Source of the DNA: Phoronis australis
Taxonomy: Eukaryota > Phoronida > Phoronidae
DNA length: 64,000 bases
NCBI GenBank assembly: GCA_002633005.1
Contig: NMRA01000277.1
Coordinates: forward strand, 478,144-542,143
Direction: 5' to 3'
Position 1 is the first letter of the stretch. Every line of letters starts with the position of its first letter. Both the position numbers and the translations under genes were made by a program. Shown here one piece after another: positions 62,704 through 64,000 of this stretch. The notes under the pieces are model-generated. The model worked only from the letters and a program-made list of their open reading frames with translations, was not told where the DNA came from and did not search any database.

Positions 62704-64000
62704 TCAAGGTTTTGCAGCACTAGCTACATGTACAGCATACAACAGACATTACGAAAGAACGCAAACTGACGCGCTTCGGCACTCAGTAACAGTAGCATAG
62801 AACATGCATTTGAAAACTGCACTTGTCAGATATTGCCACTCAACAGGAGATGTTTGTATGCATTATAGATGACTTTTATTCGCTGTTATTATGGAAATAT
62901 GAATGTACGTGATCTAGTTTTTGAAATCAGGCGCATTCTCGTGTCTCTCATTAATGTCGGAAAGACAAAGAATTTTAGATCACGCATCCACGGGTATTTG
63001 TCCAGTTTATAAAAAATTTTCACGCCGGTGTTGCAGCCCTCAACACAACACTGAATTCTTCGTTAGCATACGAAGAACGAATAGAGTACTGCAACCGAGA
63101 AAAACTTGTTCAGAATCAGACAACAACAAATAACATGTGAAACTTCCGTGGCTCGAAAACGAGGCATCAAATGTGCCTGACGAATGTTTACGACATTGTG
63201 GGTAAATACAGCTAGATTCGAGTGTCGCCGTATAATCCGGGAAGAACCTATTGCAATGAACCGCAAGTATATAGTTCTAACAGTATGATTTAATTCTACT
63301 AGTTATGTGTTCTTCGATCGTACAATTAATAGCGGAAAGCAATAGAGAAACAATGCTAATAAACTTCCGCACGTGCATTATACTCAAGTAAATAACCCCG
63401 GTATAAATCCTAAAGGTTACTGGAGCGATGGGCCTACACTGACTTATTCAGTTCTGACAGTGGCGTTATTTTGAACTCGGAAGACGATTTGTGTGCGTTA
63501 AAATATTGCCCATTGTTATCCGTAGGATTCACAAAGGATTGTAGGTGATACTCAAACATTAAACTGAGATCGTAAGTTATTTTTAGAAATGCCATTGCTT
63601 GAGAGAACGCTTGTTAGCTGTCCCGCCGGTTTTCCGATGTAGAAAACTCTTAAAGTCCTTGTTGCAAACTGCCCATTTGGTTCTAGTATCCGAAAATACT
63701 TACTACATAAATTCTTATTTTCGACACCCTTTCTTTATATTCTTTTCGCCTTTCTTTCCAAAAGCGATTTTTTAACAGTATTTGACCCTTCTCTCTGAGC
63801 GTATGATTACCGGTTGTCATCGGTTATTTCCGTACCCACATTTCCGGCTCATCAGTTCAGGAACTTGTCCTGAACGCCGCCATTTTTTCCTTGTAACTGA
63901 ATGTGCTATTGCTTGCTCGAAAAATCTTCATTATTTTGTTTTATTAGTAATATATCGTGATTCGTTTGCATATGTAGTGTATTTATAGTTTGTAGTTAGT

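Larger units (their letters stand above)
61573..64000. other. No gene seen downstream of the EF-hand gene
   Basis: Contains the 74-bp duplication and one GGATCCGCCC element. No recognisable exon. Confidence 0.5.

Overview
The window looks like nuclear DNA of a marine invertebrate. Genes are split into short exons with GT-AG introns of 0.3-4 kb. Non-coding DNA dominates, with fold-back elements, a tRNA-derived SINE-like family, a LINE and the palindromic ACATGTACATGT motif scattered throughout. An animal-type mitoguardin gene next to an NB-ARC/TPR gene fits a hemichordate, amphioxus or similar animal, but nothing here fixes the species. Allele-like duplicated blocks joined by single Ns suggest a highly heterozygous individual and an imperfect haplotype merge.

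Three multi-exon genes could be built by splicing exons in frame. (1) Minus strand, 22537 to 8793: a complete mitoguardin (MIGA/FAM73) homologue in 11 coding exons, about 512 residues, with an N-terminal membrane anchor and an FFAT-like VAP-binding motif. (2) Plus strand, 28667 to 42026: a nine-exon STAND/NLR-like gene of about 841 residues. It has a P-loop NB-ARC ATPase followed by kinesin-light-chain-like TPRs and no recognisable N-terminal effector domain. (3) Plus strand, 55577 to 61572: a small secreted protein with a signal peptide, a basic cluster, one textbook EF-hand loop and an acidic tail. Its start codon is apparently split by an intron.

Layout. 1-8.8 kb: no convincing gene; a scaffold gap, fold-back elements, a microsatellite and a 79-bp minisatellite. 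8.8-22.6 kb: the mitoguardin gene, with exon 10 and the exon 3-4 block each present twice across a single N. 22.6-28.6 kb: intergenic, with hairpins. 28.6-42.0 kb: the NB-ARC/TPR gene, carrying a SINE-like element and a broken THAP-domain fragment in introns. 42-46.4 kb: SINE-like copies, a duplicated 345-bp block and a fold-back element with an 8-bp target-site duplication. 46.4-50.3 kb: a decayed, 5'-truncated LINE (endonuclease + RT) containing a nested fold-back element. 50.3-53 kb: a truncated THAP fragment, otherwise little. 53-61.6 kb: a LINE 3' remnant and the EF-hand gene. 61.6-64 kb: no gene seen.

The three genes show no functional link: one concerns mitochondria-ER contact, one resembles innate-immune STAND ATPases, and one is a secreted calcium-binding candidate.
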